Shown: in pieces, positions 1-8,663 of the stretch | How positions within the stretch are numbered: the first letter of the stretch is position 1 | How the letters are laid out: every line of letters starts with the position of its first letter | NCBI RefSeq assembly: GCF_900129635.1 | Contig: NZ_FSRB01000002.1 | Span: 1,330,727-1,394,726 of the forward strand | DNA: 64,000 bases | Reading direction: 5' to 3' | Source of the DNA: Singulisphaera sp. GP187 | GTDB taxonomy: Bacteria > Planctomycetota > Planctomycetia > Isosphaerales > Isosphaeraceae | Program-made: the position numbers and the translations under genes | The notes under the pieces: generated by a model | What the model saw: the letters and a program-made list of their open reading frames with translations, nothing else | The model's database searches: none | Told to the model about the DNA's origin: nothing

Positions 1-1284
1 CCCGAGCAACGTCACGAGAACGAGAAGGCCGAACGAGAAGCCGGGGGGCACCAGCACTTTGGGAGCACCCAGCACGCCCGAAGTCCGACGACGCCACCAG
101 AGGACCACCGAGCTCACGCTGAGAAGGACCAATCCGATCGCGGTAAGGAGGCCGAGGACCTGATTGGGCCACCCGAAGAGCCGCCCTTCGTGCACGGCGA
201 TTCCCGCGCCCACGACCTGGTCGACAACGTGACGATCGCCGAAGTCGGTGCGACTCTTGATCGCGCCCGTGGCTCCGTCCATGACCAGATCGACGCGATA
301 TGGCCGGTTCGCCGTCATCGACTTCGCCGTCCAAGTGGTGTTCCCGCCCCGAAATGACTTCGCCCCCGGAGGCGCAATCAGAACAGGCGGGAGCAACCCA
401 AGCGGCTTCACGGTCGCGACGATCCGGTCGACCGACGTGAGATCGACCGGCGGGCGCGAAGCGGTCCGCCCACCACGCCCCGTCGACCCATGCCCACTGT
501 GTTCGCCGGAGCCGCCCGATTCCTCCCGGATCGCCCGCGGAGGCGATCCGTTTGACCAGTCCTGGCGGGCCACTGCCGTGCCGGTTAGCCGACGCACTGT
601 CCGGAAGTTGTCGCCCCAAAACTTCGCCCAGGGCAAGCCGGTGAGAAGCAGGACCAGCGCGAACCCCGAGATCCACATTCCGGTAACGCTGTGGATGTCT
701 CGCCAGAAGACCCGAGAACCTCGCCTGAGCCGCGGGTAGACGATCCCTCCCCACCTCGCTACTCCGCGAGGCCACCAGAGGAAGAGGCCGGACACGATCA
801 TGATAATCGCCCAAGATGACGCAAGCTCCACGATCGCAGACCCTCGATTACCCATGAGCAGCTCGCCGTGGATTCGGAAGAGCAACCGCATCAGGCGGTC
901 TTCCTCGGCGATCGCATGGAGAATCTTCAAGGACTCGGGATGGACATAGACGCGCATCGCCTTGCCGTCCTGGCTGACGACCACCCGAGCGGCATCGGAG
1001 GCGACGTATGGGAGTTCATAAGCCTGCAACGTCGATCCCGGGAAGGCCTCGAGTGCCGCACGAATCCGTTCCGACGCAACCGCGGGACGCCCCTCTAACC
1101 TGAGCCGGTCGTAAGGGCGGTCGATCCAGGATTCAATCTCCTGCTTGAAGAGGTAAATCGAGCCGCTGATCGAGAGCACGACGACGAACGGGATGCAGAA
1201 GAGTCCCGCATAGAAGTGCCACCGCCAGACGGCGCGATAATCGGGCCACGTTTTGTGGCTTGGAGGCTGAGCGATCTCGGACAT
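1..1284 (-). CDS. PepSY-associated membrane protein (3' end beyond window)
   Basis: The reading frame is open from an ATG at 1284 to the window edge (428 codons), so the C-terminus is missing. The translation begins MSEIAQPPSHKTWPDYRAVW and has a transmembrane helix around residues 25-45 (FYAGLFCIPFVVVLSISGSI), a short periplasmic region resembling a PepSY domain, further helices (SSWAIIMIVSGLFLWWPRG; GFALVLLLTGLPWAKFW), a His/Gly-rich extracytoplasmic loop and a last visible helix pair near the edge. This is the layout of PepSY_TM proteins, often called iron-regulated membrane proteins. Family role is poorly defined; a link with metal or siderophore metabolism is inference from relatives. 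The gene lies 28 bp downstream of the DUF1559 gene on the same strand, so the two are probably co-transcribed. Confidence 0.85.
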   Translation of the reverse strand, partial: MSEIAQPPSHKTWPDYRAVWRWHFYAGLFCIPFVVVLSISGSIYLFKQEIESWIDRPYDRLRLEGRPAVASERIRAALEAFPGSTLQAYELPYVASDAARVVVSQDGKAMRVYVHPESLKILHAIAEEDRLMRLLFRIHGELLMGNRGSAIVELASSWAIIMIVSGLFLWWPRGVARWGGIVYPRLRRGSRVFWRDIHSVTGMWISGFALVLLLTGLPWAKFWGDNFRTVRRLTGTAVARQDWSNGSPPRAIREESGGSGEHSGHGSTGRGGRTASRPPVDLTSVDRIVATVKPLGLLPPVLIAPPGAKSFRGGNTTWTAKSMTANRPYRVDLVMDGATGAIKSRTDFGDRHVVDQVVGAGIAVHEGRLFGWPNQVLGLLTAIGLVLLSVSSVVLWWRRRTSGVLGAPKVLVPPGFSFGLLVLVTLLG

Positions 1285-1312
1285 GATGAGGTTCCCGTAA
1301 GTCGAATCCGAT

Positions 1313-2278
1313 TTAGTAAGCGTCCGACGAGATCACTTCGCCGCCCGCACGCGTCGCGAGGGCCATCCAGCTCGTCAGCGCAATCGAATCCTTGACGAAG
1401 CGCACGCTGCCGTCGGACATGCCGAGATTGACGCCACCGGAGTGGTTACTCCTCGCCGTCTTCCAGCCGTAAGAGCGGCCCGCGAAGCAATCCGGCCGCT
1501 TGTCGTTGGGCGAGTAGTAATGGTTGTAGAGGGCCGAATCCAAACGCCCGAGCGCCCAGGCGATGTTGCGGCTTCCCGCCCAGCTCGTCCCCGTGCTGAC
1601 CTGGCAAATCCCCACCGTCGGTGGGACCGCTGAACCCGTGTGGATGTTCTGACGTCGGTGTTCGGACGGAACCATACCCGTTGAGGTTTGCTGATTGCCA
1701 ACTAGCGATTCGCTCATCATCGCCGTGTTACTAAGGCCATCAATCACATCCGCAAAGCGAACAGACGACTGATGAAACATCACGCCGTCACCTCCGGCGG
1801 AGGCCCCGTCTGGATGCCCTGACCCGTTGTTCGCCGAGTAATTCGTCGGCCGCCATTGTTCCTCAATGACAGCGGAATTCGCGCCATCGCTCGGGCAGAG
1901 GAACACGTTGAAGAGGACGCAGGTCACCGTCGTGTTCTCCGCCCGGACCTTCGCCCCCAACCCCGTGGATGGGCTGTACCGCAAGCCGAGGTCGAAGTTC
2001 ATCGCGTTGAAGAGCGCGTTCCCCTCGATATGCGGGAAGATTCTCGCAAGCGGACTGAAAGTGTACTCATGCGTGTCGCTGCCGCGGGGGAACACGCCCG
2101 CGGCATCATGGTATAGATGCATCGCCAGGCCGATTTGCTTGAGGTTGTTCGTGCATTGAGCCCGCCTGGCCGCTTCTCGAGCGGCCTGGACGGCGGGCAA
2201 AAGGAGGGCAATCAGCACGGCAATGATGGCGATCACCACCAAGAGTTCAATCAGGGTGAATGCTTTTCGATTTTGCAT
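1313..2278 (-). CDS. DUF1559 protein with prepilin-type N-terminus
   Basis: This 321-residue protein starts MQNRKAFTLIELLVVIAIIA, a textbook type IV prepilin/pseudopilin methylation motif (cleavage before F-T-L-I-E) followed by one hydrophobic helix. The body has the planctomycete DUF1559 hallmarks: the QAAREAARRAQCTNNLKQIG segment after the helix, a CPSD motif, and a C-terminal H-x-n-DGSVRF motif ending in SSDAY. A longer frame begins at 2374, but the ATG at 2278 has GGAAG 9 nt upstream and gives the correct prepilin leader, so I chose it. These proteins occur in dozens of copies per planctomycete genome; exact function is unknown, presumably extracytoplasmic. A second copy in this window (29364-32625) is destroyed by an insertion sequence. 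Confidence 0.93.
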   Translation of the reverse strand: MQNRKAFTLIELLVVIAIIAVLIALLLPAVQAAREAARRAQCTNNLKQIGLAMHLYHDAAGVFPRGSDTHEYTFSPLARIFPHIEGNALFNAMNFDLGLRYSPSTGLGAKVRAENTTVTCVLFNVFLCPSDGANSAVIEEQWRPTNYSANNGSGHPDGASAGGDGVMFHQSSVRFADVIDGLSNTAMMSESLVGNQQTSTGMVPSEHRRQNIHTGSAVPPTVGICQVSTGTSWAGSRNIAWALGRLDSALYNHYYSPNDKRPDCFAGRSYGWKTARSNHSGGVNLGMSDGSVRFVKDSIALTSWMALATRAGGEVISSDAY

Positions 2279-2448
2279 CTGTGTATTCTTCCAAGGGGGG
2301 GGATGCTCAGTGCGCACGCTGACCTGGACCGGCGACTCGTTAAATCGCGGTCGAAGCAAGACATGAGCAGTCACGCGACGGACGTAGCAGGGCCCGAGGC
2401 TTCACTAGGGAGCAACGGGGAGTAGCGTCGGTGATGTGGCCTGAACGG

Positions 2449-2943
2449 TCAGGCCAGAGCGTCCACCCTCGGAGGCCTCTCCAGGCGAGAGGCATGGTGG
2501 GCGGGGAGGAGGACGGAATCGGGACGCGAGGCGAGCCGACTCGTCTCAAGAACGTGAGCGGCGAGGTCGCTGATGAACGTCGCCGCTTTGCCCGTGGGGC
2601 CTGAGAAGCTGCCCGACGGGGTCGCCGAGTCGCCGCAGGGTGCCGCGGCGAAACACGGGCCTGAATCGCCCTTCTCGGGCGAAGTCGTCGTAGGTGTCGA
2701 AAGAGCAGGAGGAAGAGCCGACGCCTTTGGTTTCTTCGGCCCGCAGCAGCACGAGGCGCCGCGACATCGCGGCCCGCACTTGCACGTGTGACCGTGGTCA
2801 CTCGCTTCCGTCGCGGTCGAGGCCGACAAGGAAGAAGCCCTCGCGTCTCCGCCAGCAACGATCAACCCGAGTGCGACCAGCGCCACGAGATAGGCTCGAT
2901 GGCGAGAGGGGCACAGGTCGGTGGATTGCAAGCGGACCGGCAT
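2449..2943 (-). CDS. small Cys-rich secreted protein, possible metal binder
   Basis: A 164-residue protein with an N-terminal hydrophobic stretch (AYLVALVALGLIVAGGDARA) consistent with a signal peptide. Around residues 52-68 it carries a dense His/Cys cluster, HTCKCGPRCRGASCCCGP, with six cysteines and CPRC-like spacing; two more cysteines follow near residues 97 and 102. The rest is low-complexity Pro/Ser/Ala sequence. I do not recognise a named family. The cluster could bind copper, zinc or iron. It lies first in a leftward group with the DUF1559 gene and the PepSY membrane protein, which makes a metal-related envelope role plausible but unproven. Confidence 0.7.
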   Translation of the reverse strand: MPVRLQSTDLCPSRHRAYLVALVALGLIVAGGDARASSLSASTATEASDHGHTCKCGPRCRGASCCCGPKKPKASALPPALSTPTTTSPEKGDSGPCFAAAPCGDSATPSGSFSGPTGKAATFISDLAAHVLETSRLASRPDSVLLPAHHASRLERPPRVDALA

Positions 2944-3399
2944 GCCGAGGGAACCATGGGGCGGACTTTGGGCGTGATACTACGAACCTCATATGATCTC
3001 GTTCACGCACCAAAGTGTCAAGGAGACGCGGAATTTATGGCCTTTTCCTCTCCACGCTCGGCAGGTGCGGCGTTCTGTCGCATTGATCATTGAGGCCATT
3101 CGAGGATAGGGAATGTAAGCCAAAAACAATGTTTAATTGTGAATAGATGGTGCGCCGTGAAAAGGTCTGGTTCTTCAGTGGGTGCAACTCCCACCCGGCT
3201 AACTCAGTCGCTCCAGCCGGTAGCTATCGAAGCGGTGGTGGAGGTAACGAAGCCGCCGGAGCCTTCGAGAAAACGGGTCGTACCAGCGACTCGGCGAGTT
3301 GGCAGGCCGTAATGTGAGTGAACGTCGAGCAGGCCTCGAAAGTTTTAACGTGGAAGCCGACCCGCCTATTTATCGGGGAAGGCCGCAGCCGCTGGGGAA

Positions 3400-4392
3400 A
3401 TGAGGCTCACGCCTCGTGAAGCGACAGAAAACCAGTGGTTCCACCGGGGTAATGACGACGGCATGCGAGCACACGGAGAACCGAGGCAACACGGGGAACC
3501 CCATCGGTGGGAGCGCGTGACTCCCAACGGGACGCCCGCGAGGGACAAGCCAGGCCGACCGGGGTGGCGGACAGGCTCGTTTGATAGCATCCCTCATTCG
3601 GAGCTGATGAAGTCAGTCTCGCGCCGCGTCAGCGATCGGCATCTTTTGAAGCTGATCAAGATGTGGCTCGAAGCACCGGCGGAAGAAGTCGACGACCGAG
3701 GGCGGCGTCGTCGAACGACCCGCAACAAGGACGAAGGCCGGGGTAGCCCGCAAGGATCTCCGATTTCGCCGCTGTTGGCGAATATTTATATGCGGCAGTT
3801 TATTCTGGGCTGGAAGGTATTGGGGCATGAGCGTCGTCTGGACGCTCACATCGTCAACTATGCCGATGATTTCGTGATCTGTTGCCGCGGCAGTGCCGAC
3901 GAGGCGATGCGGGTGATGCGATCGATGATGTTGAGGCTGCGGCTGACGGTGAACGAGACCAAGACGCGTCTATGCCGCGTGCCCAAGGAAAGCGTGACCT
4001 TCCTGAGTTATACGATCGGATTGTGTCACTCCGCGCGGACGGGTCGCTCGTACATTGGTACAAAACCGTCCGCGAAGTCGATCGATAGCCTTAAGGCCGA
4101 GATCCACGAGTTGACCGAACGACAATGGCTGTGGACGACGGTCGAAGACCGGGTGGCGAAACTGAACCGGATGCTTCTGGGATGGTCGAACTACTTCTGT
4201 CTCGGACCTGTCAGCCCGGCCTACCGCGCCATTGACCGCTACACGCGGCATCGGCTCCGCCAGTGGCTTCGGGGGAAGCATAAGGTGCAGAGTCGCGGAA
4301 CGACACGATTCCCCGACGCGAGGCTTCATGACGAATTTGGCCTCATTCGCTTATGTGATCGCCCACGAAGCTTTCCGTGGGCAAAGGGGTGA
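3400..4392 (+). pseudogene. truncated group II intron reverse transcriptase/maturase
   Basis: From about 3580 the frame encodes the second half of a group II reverse transcriptase: FDSIPHSELM, the PQGSPISPLLANIYM block, the catalytic YADDF motif (NYADDFVICC), thumb/domain X (GWSNYF, RAIDRYTRHRLRQWL) and the usual C-terminal end DRPRSFPWAKG. No endonuclease domain is present. The roughly 60 residues before FDSIPH are translated intron RNA, not protein: the finger blocks RT0 to RT2 and the true start are missing. An internal deletion of several hundred bases has joined the intron 5' RNA (about 3577) to the middle of the gene. The enzyme should be dead despite its intact YADD. Confidence 0.85.
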
Positions 4393-4424
4393 GTGCTTGT
4401 CCGAGAGCCGGATGCGGGAAAACC

Positions 4425-6875
4425 GTGCGCCGCGGAACGCGGCCTTGAATCCCTGACACAATCAGGAGGAACTCGGAGGAATGTTCCTGGGTCATCTGGT
4501 TGACCTGAAGGCGAAAGCCGGAGGGGAAAACAGCATGCCAGAGAAGCGGGGGTCACTGGAAGACGCTGAAGGTGCCGTCCCGCAAGACCCGCGTGATAGG
4601 GCGAAAGCTGGATTGCCTGAATCCCAATCCCCAGCGGTGCAACCGCACACTCGCTGCTACAGCGTCTCGAACGCAGCGTCCCCAGGGGCGGACCGTTCGG
4701 TTTTGCGGACTGCCACCTCCGTCTGGGAGAGCGATGGATAACGAATTCATTCAAGGGGATGAATGGGGCGTCTACGTCACGCTCGATACGTTCAAGACCA
4801 ACGGAACGCGGGATGGCCTAACGGGCGCGAGCCCCAAGGTCACGGAGTCTTCGTAGTAGTCGGAGGTCGGGAAAGCCGACCACATGGCGAAGGGAGACAG
4901 GTGGTCTGACGACCAAGACGTCAAGGTACGCGAGATGCGAAACGCCGAAACGATCTTAGGAGTCATCAGCGAACGTGGCAGACGAAGGCTGCCGCTGGAA
5001 GACATCTATCGGCAACTGTTCAACCCCGACCTATTTCTGCGTGCCTATGGGCGAATCTACCGCAATGACGGTGCGATGACCCCCGGTTCGACGCCGGAGA
5101 CCGTAGATGCCATGTCCCTGGAGAAAATCGATGCGATCATCGACGCGCTGCGTCATGAACGATATCGATGGACTCCAGCCCGACGAACGTACATTGCCAA
5201 GAAATCAGGGAAATTACGTCCGCTCGGGATCCCCACATGGTCGGACAAGCTGCTGCAAGAAGTAGTGCGATCCCTGTTGAACGCCTACTACGAGCCCCAG
5301 TTCAGCCCACATTCTCACGGGTTCCGACCCCATCGAGGTTGCCATACCGCCCTCGGAGAGATCACCCAACGCTGGAGAGGGGTCAAGTGGTTCATCGAAG
5401 GAGACATCTCTCAATGTTTCGACCGCATCGACCACCCGGTTTTGCTGTCGATCCTGAACGAGAAACTCCACGACCAACGCTTCCTGCGGTTGCTGGCCAA
5501 CTTGCTTGACACGGGTTACTTGGAAGATTGGAAATATCACGCGACGTTGAGTGGTTCTCCACAAGGCGCCGTGGCCAGCCCGATCCTTTCCAACGTCTAC
5601 CTCGACAAGTTGGATCAGTTTGTCGAGACCGTGTTAATTCCAGCTCATAACCACGGAAAACGACGGAAGCCCTATCCGCCTTACATGGCCCTACTCAACT
5701 CCGCTCGAAGGAAGATGGACGCTGAGAAAACCCACGAGGCATGGCTGTTACGCCGACAGGCCCAGCAGATGCCCTCGCGCGATCCCAACGATCCCGACTT
5801 CCGGCGATTGTGGTATGTCCGGTATGCGGATGACTTCCTGCTCGGCTTCAGTGGACCACGGGAGGAAGCCGAACAGATCAAGCGTCAACTGGAGGAATTC
5901 CTGCGCGACTCGCTCAAGCTCGAACTCTCCCGGGGGAAGACGCTGATTACCCATGCGCGAACGGAGGCGGCACGATTTCTCGGCTATGAGATCGTTACCC
6001 TGGATGCCGACGAGAAGCACGATCCTCGCGGTCATCGCTGTATCAACGGCGCACCGGGGCTTAAGGTCCCCGCGGATGTCATCCGGACGAAATGCTCTCG
6101 ATACATGCAGCGAGGCAAACCGAGTCGACTGGCTGCTCGGCTCCATGAGACTGATTTCAGCATCGTGACCCAGTACCAAGCCGAATATCGGGGCCTCTTC
6201 CAGTGCTATCTCCTGGCCTTTAACGTCCATCGCCTTTGGCGACTTCATCGGGTGATGGAACTTTCGTTGACCCATACGTTGGCGGATAAATTCAAGACCT
6301 CCGTCAACCAGGTCTATCGGAAATACCAGAAAACCGTGGAAGTCCCCCACGGCACACAAAAGGTACTGGAGGTGATCGTCGATCGCGGACCGAAGAAGAA
6401 ACCGCTGGTCGCACGCTTCGGGGGCATTGAACTTCGCTGGCAGAAGTACGCCATCCTCAACGACCACCCCAAGGAAGTCTTCGGTGTTCGGAGCGAGGTG
6501 GTGCAGCGCCTTCTGGCTCAGAAATGCGAACTGTGTGGCGCCGAAGGGGCCTGTCAGGTCCACCACGTCCACAAGTTGGCGGATCTGAACCGACCAGGAC
6601 AGGGCGAGAAGCCGCCCTGGATCAAGCGGATGGCTGCGCGCCGCCGCAAGACCCTGGTTGTCTGTCAAAAGTGCCACGCGGCCATTCATCGAGAACGACC
6701 GAGGCGGCACTCGTTCTAAGCATAGACCACTGGCGAGCCGCTTGAATCGAAAGATTCACGAGCGGTTCTGAGGGGGGTGGATGGAAAAGGACGTAGCCGG
6801 TTGCCCGTCACTGCTGTCGCATTACGGGCTCACGAACCCCGGCACAAGCCGAACCTCGCCAGCCGCCTACCCTAC
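4425..6875 (+). mobile_element. inner, apparently complete group II intron
   Basis: It starts GTGCGCCGCGGAACGCGGCC, again a GUGYG start, right after the first half of the outer intron's domain V. A 5' RNA region of about 460 nt precedes an intact 611-codon intron protein. Domain V is at 6735-6768: exactly 34 nt, beginning GAGCCGCTTGAATCGAAA and closing GAGCGGTTC, with the AGC triad, GAAA tetraloop and two-base bulge expected. Domain VI follows and the end is inferred at ...CCTAC (6875), after which the outer intron resumes. The length of 2451 bp is normal for an ORF-bearing group II intron. Confidence 0.78.
4884..6719 (+). CDS. ltrA: group II intron reverse transcriptase-maturase with HNH endonuclease
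   Basis: A full-length 611-residue intron-encoded protein. Finger blocks are present (LFLRAYGRIYRNDGAMTPG near residue 47; RPLGIPTWSDKLLQEVV near 111; FSPHSHGFRPHRGCH near 138), then the palm with CFDRIDH (near 178), GSPQGAVASPILSNVYLDKL (near 225) and the catalytic YADDF (RYADDFLLGF, near 316), and domain X (maturase) around 430-490. The C-terminus has an HNH endonuclease with CELCGAEGACQVHHVH and VCQKCHAAIH, giving the zinc-binding CxxC pairs. The protein binds its intron RNA, assists splicing and carries out target-primed retrohoming. All catalytic motifs are intact, so this intron may be active, unlike its host intron. Confidence 0.95.
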   Translation: MAKGDRWSDDQDVKVREMRNAETILGVISERGRRRLPLEDIYRQLFNPDLFLRAYGRIYRNDGAMTPGSTPETVDAMSLEKIDAIIDALRHERYRWTPARRTYIAKKSGKLRPLGIPTWSDKLLQEVVRSLLNAYYEPQFSPHSHGFRPHRGCHTALGEITQRWRGVKWFIEGDISQCFDRIDHPVLLSILNEKLHDQRFLRLLANLLDTGYLEDWKYHATLSGSPQGAVASPILSNVYLDKLDQFVETVLIPAHNHGKRRKPYPPYMALLNSARRKMDAEKTHEAWLLRRQAQQMPSRDPNDPDFRRLWYVRYADDFLLGFSGPREEAEQIKRQLEEFLRDSLKLELSRGKTLITHARTEAARFLGYEIVTLDADEKHDPRGHRCINGAPGLKVPADVIRTKCSRYMQRGKPSRLAARLHETDFSIVTQYQAEYRGLFQCYLLAFNVHRLWRLHRVMELSLTHTLADKFKTSVNQVYRKYQKTVEVPHGTQKVLEVIVDRGPKKKPLVARFGGIELRWQKYAILNDHPKEVFGVRSEVVQRLLAQKCELCGAEGACQVHHVHKLADLNRPGQGEKPPWIKRMAARRRKTLVVCQKCHAAIHRERPRRHSF

Positions 6876-7169
6876 GCCCGTCCGGTTCGATGAGCGGGGA
6901 GTGGAAACGGGGCGTTCAGCTACTGCGCCACTCCTCGACTCTATTTATATGATTTGTTTCATGAGTCATGACTCCCATGCCCGCGCCCGTGCGAGTGACT
7001 CGAGGATCGCGCGGCGGAGCTGCGTTCGCGTTTCCTTCGCCCGCTTGTCGCCGGTCGCAAACTATAAGTGTGTCTGCACGTGAGAGGCCGCGAGCCCAGG
7101 TCGGTTGTCGAAATAGGCAGTGGGATCTTTCGTCTCGCTCAACATGAATTTGGGGACGAGGAGGAACAC

Positions 7170-7632
7170 TCACGCGGCCAACGAACTGTTACCACGGAAT
7201 ACGTTCTTGATCTCGTCCTCGGATCGGAACCGGTTCGGACACCCCGTGCGGTAGACGAGGAGTTCGTTCGGCACGACGACGACACCATTTCCGCAAAGAT
7301 CGATCCCGCTCACTCCGGCCGACTCGAATTCCGCAAGTCTCGCTTCCGGGAGGTAGGGCACGACGACGAGCGGATAGAACTCGGGGGGGCGGGCGTACCG
7401 ACGCACCCGTTCAACCGCCTCGGAGAGGGCCTTCGGCGTCGAAAGCCGTTGGACCTCGATCACGAATCGGTGGCAACGTCCCGCCCCATCCATGCGGGCG
7501 AAGGCCTCAGGTTTCTCGCCTCTGTGACGGGTAGATCTCCTCCCACTCCAAGCTGAGGGGAGGCAGTTGAACTCGCCCTTCTCGTAGAAAGGTTGCGAGC
7601 TCGACTACAGTCGGAATTTTCTTGAATTTCAT
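7170..7632 (-). pseudogene. frameshifted and prematurely stopped conserved hypothetical gene
   Basis: An ATG at 7632 (AGGAAAACA ribosome site just upstream) opens a frame MKFKKIPTVVELATFLREGR that ends at a stop at 7507. The same protein seems to continue in another frame from about 7540 (GEKPEAFARMDGAG, then VIEVQRLSTPKALSEAVERV) through LPEARLAEFESAGVSGIDLC to FRGNSSLAA, where a TGA at 7170-7172 replaces what looks like an Arg codon before VFLLVPKF. So there is one indel in 7510-7545 and one nonsense change. The central part resembles conserved proteins of regulator or antitoxin type carrying a 'GV..LDL.GN' motif; I could not assign a family with confidence. The remnant may extend leftwards to about 7070. 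Confidence 0.6.
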
Positions 7633-7633
7633 T

Positions 7634-7653
7634 GTTTTCCTGCGTAGGAAAAC
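7634..7653. promoter_or_regulatory. palindrome at the start of the gene remnant
   Basis: The sequence GTTTTCCTGCGTAGGAAAAC has perfect 8-bp arms (GTTTTCCT / AGGAAAAC) around a 4-bp centre and ends one base before the start codon of the leftward gene remnant. Its right-hand strand supplies the ribosome-binding AGGA. The position suits an operator for autorepression, or a hairpin that hides the ribosome site. No protein partner can be named. Confidence 0.4.
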
Positions 7654-7880
7654 TGGGGATTTACCGAAATACCTGAGTTGATTTCCTATTGTTCGTTATT
7701 TTCTTGCTAAATCAAGACTCCCGGATGATGGCTGGATTCGGATGCGAATCGACTATCCTCAACGGGTGCACGTTCGACGCAAGCCGCCGAGTCCCGTCCT
7801 TCCGCCACTGGTCTCGCCTTGGCCTCCTCCGGTCGCTCGCATCAATTGCCCTTGACTCTTTCGATGGGATCAATACACTT

Positions 7881-7911
7881 GTTTCAAACGGCTGTTTGAA
7901 ACGGTCGTTTC
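7881..7911. promoter_or_regulatory. overlapping dyad operators upstream of the TetR gene
   Basis: Two perfect dyads overlap here. GTTTCAAAC (7881-7889) pairs with GTTTGAAAC (7894-7902) across GGCT, and GAAACG (7898-7903) pairs with CGTTTC (7906-7911) across GT. They lie 15 bp before the start codon of the TetR-family gene, the usual site for TetR autorepression. Together they give three GAAAC/GTTTC half-site repeats, so two dimers may bind cooperatively. Confidence 0.65.
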
Positions 7912-7925
7912 AGGGCGAGGTGAAC

Positions 7926-8663
7926 ATGGCCATACCCGACCAGACCAAGACGCGGCTGCTGGAAGCGGCTGGCGAGGAGTTTGCCGAGAAGGGGTTCGAC
8001 GCGGCGCGGGTCCGTGCGATTTGTCGCCGGGCGGAAGTGAACCTTGCGGCGATCAACTACCATTTCGGTGATAAAGAGCGTTTGTATACCGAGGCTGTAC
8101 TCGAGGCGCACCGGTGTGGCAGTGAAGTGTTGCCCGACTCGGTCTTTCAGGAAGCGGAGCCGGCCGACCAGCTCCGCCGTTATATTCACCACTTCTTGAG
8201 CCACGTGGTCTCGCTCCGGGGGCAACCGAAGTGGCATCACACGCTGATTCTCCGGGAAATGCTTCAGCCGACCTCGGCGTCGGAGGTTCTTGTCCGTGAG
8301 GCGATCCGGCCTCGGTTCGAGCGGTTGCTGGGGATCCTCCGCAAAGTTTGTGGCGACGCGGATGAGCGGCGGCTTCACGCGCTTGCCTTCAGCGTGATCG
8401 GCCAGTGTCTCCACTACAAGATGGCCCGGCCAGTTTCCGAGCGGTTGATCGGGACCGACGCGTTCGAGGCGCTCGACCTCGATTTTTTGACCGAGCATAT
8501 CGCCACCTTCTGTCTGGCGGCCCTGGGGCTGGTCCCCCCCTTGAACGCGGCGGGGGAGTCGAGCGGTGGAGGAGTCGGGCTCGGGGCGCGGACGGTCCTG
8601 CCACGAGGGAACGAAGAGGAGAACGGCGATGTCCTGGATCGCGTTGAAGATGTTGATGGGTGA
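7926..8663 (+). CDS. TetR-family regulator (CecR/CerR-like C-terminus)
   Basis: A 245-residue regulator. Residues 5-60 are a TetR helix-turn-helix domain: TKTRLLEAAGEEFAEKGFDA, then VRAICRRAEVNLAAINYHFG. The C-terminal half (FLSHVVSLRGQPKWHHTLIL, LREMLQPTSASEVLV) matches the DUF1956/CerR C-terminal ligand domain of CecR-type regulators, which commonly control ABC exporters. The frame is open upstream to 7689, but the ATG at 7926 follows GGGCGAGG and opens directly with the DNA-binding domain. The last 35 bp overlap the start of the permease gene, so the regulator and exporter form one operon. The C-terminal tail after about residue 210 is low-complexity. Likely a repressor of this operon; the inducer is unknown. 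Confidence 0.92.
   Translation: MAIPDQTKTRLLEAAGEEFAEKGFDAARVRAICRRAEVNLAAINYHFGDKERLYTEAVLEAHRCGSEVLPDSVFQEAEPADQLRRYIHHFLSHVVSLRGQPKWHHTLILREMLQPTSASEVLVREAIRPRFERLLGILRKVCGDADERRLHALAFSVIGQCLHYKMARPVSERLIGTDAFEALDLDFLTEHIATFCLAALGLVPPLNAAGESSGGGVGLGARTVLPRGNEEENGDVLDRVEDVDG

Larger units (their letters stand above)
3150..6944 (+). mobile_element. outer group II intron, interrupted by a second intron
   Basis: The 5' end reads GTGCGCCGTGAAAAGGTCTG, matching the GUGYG group II start. Structured RNA follows to about 3575, then a reverse-transcriptase frame ending at 4392. The first half of domain V (GAGCCGGATGCGGGAAAACC, 4405-4424) is seen just after the frame, but its second half (GCCCGTCCGGTTC) appears only at 6876-6888, after the inner intron. 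Domain VI follows (GGGGAGTGG ... CCACTCCTC) and the likely 3' end is ...GACTCTAT at 6944. Joined, the two halves rebuild a 33-nt domain V with a GAAA-type loop. The outer exons are AT-rich and show no gene. Boundaries are inferred from consensus, not from a covariance model. Confidence 0.75.

Noticed and set aside
248..739. Rightward 163-residue frame at the window start
   Set aside because: It runs antiparallel to the PepSY gene, which has clear membrane helices.
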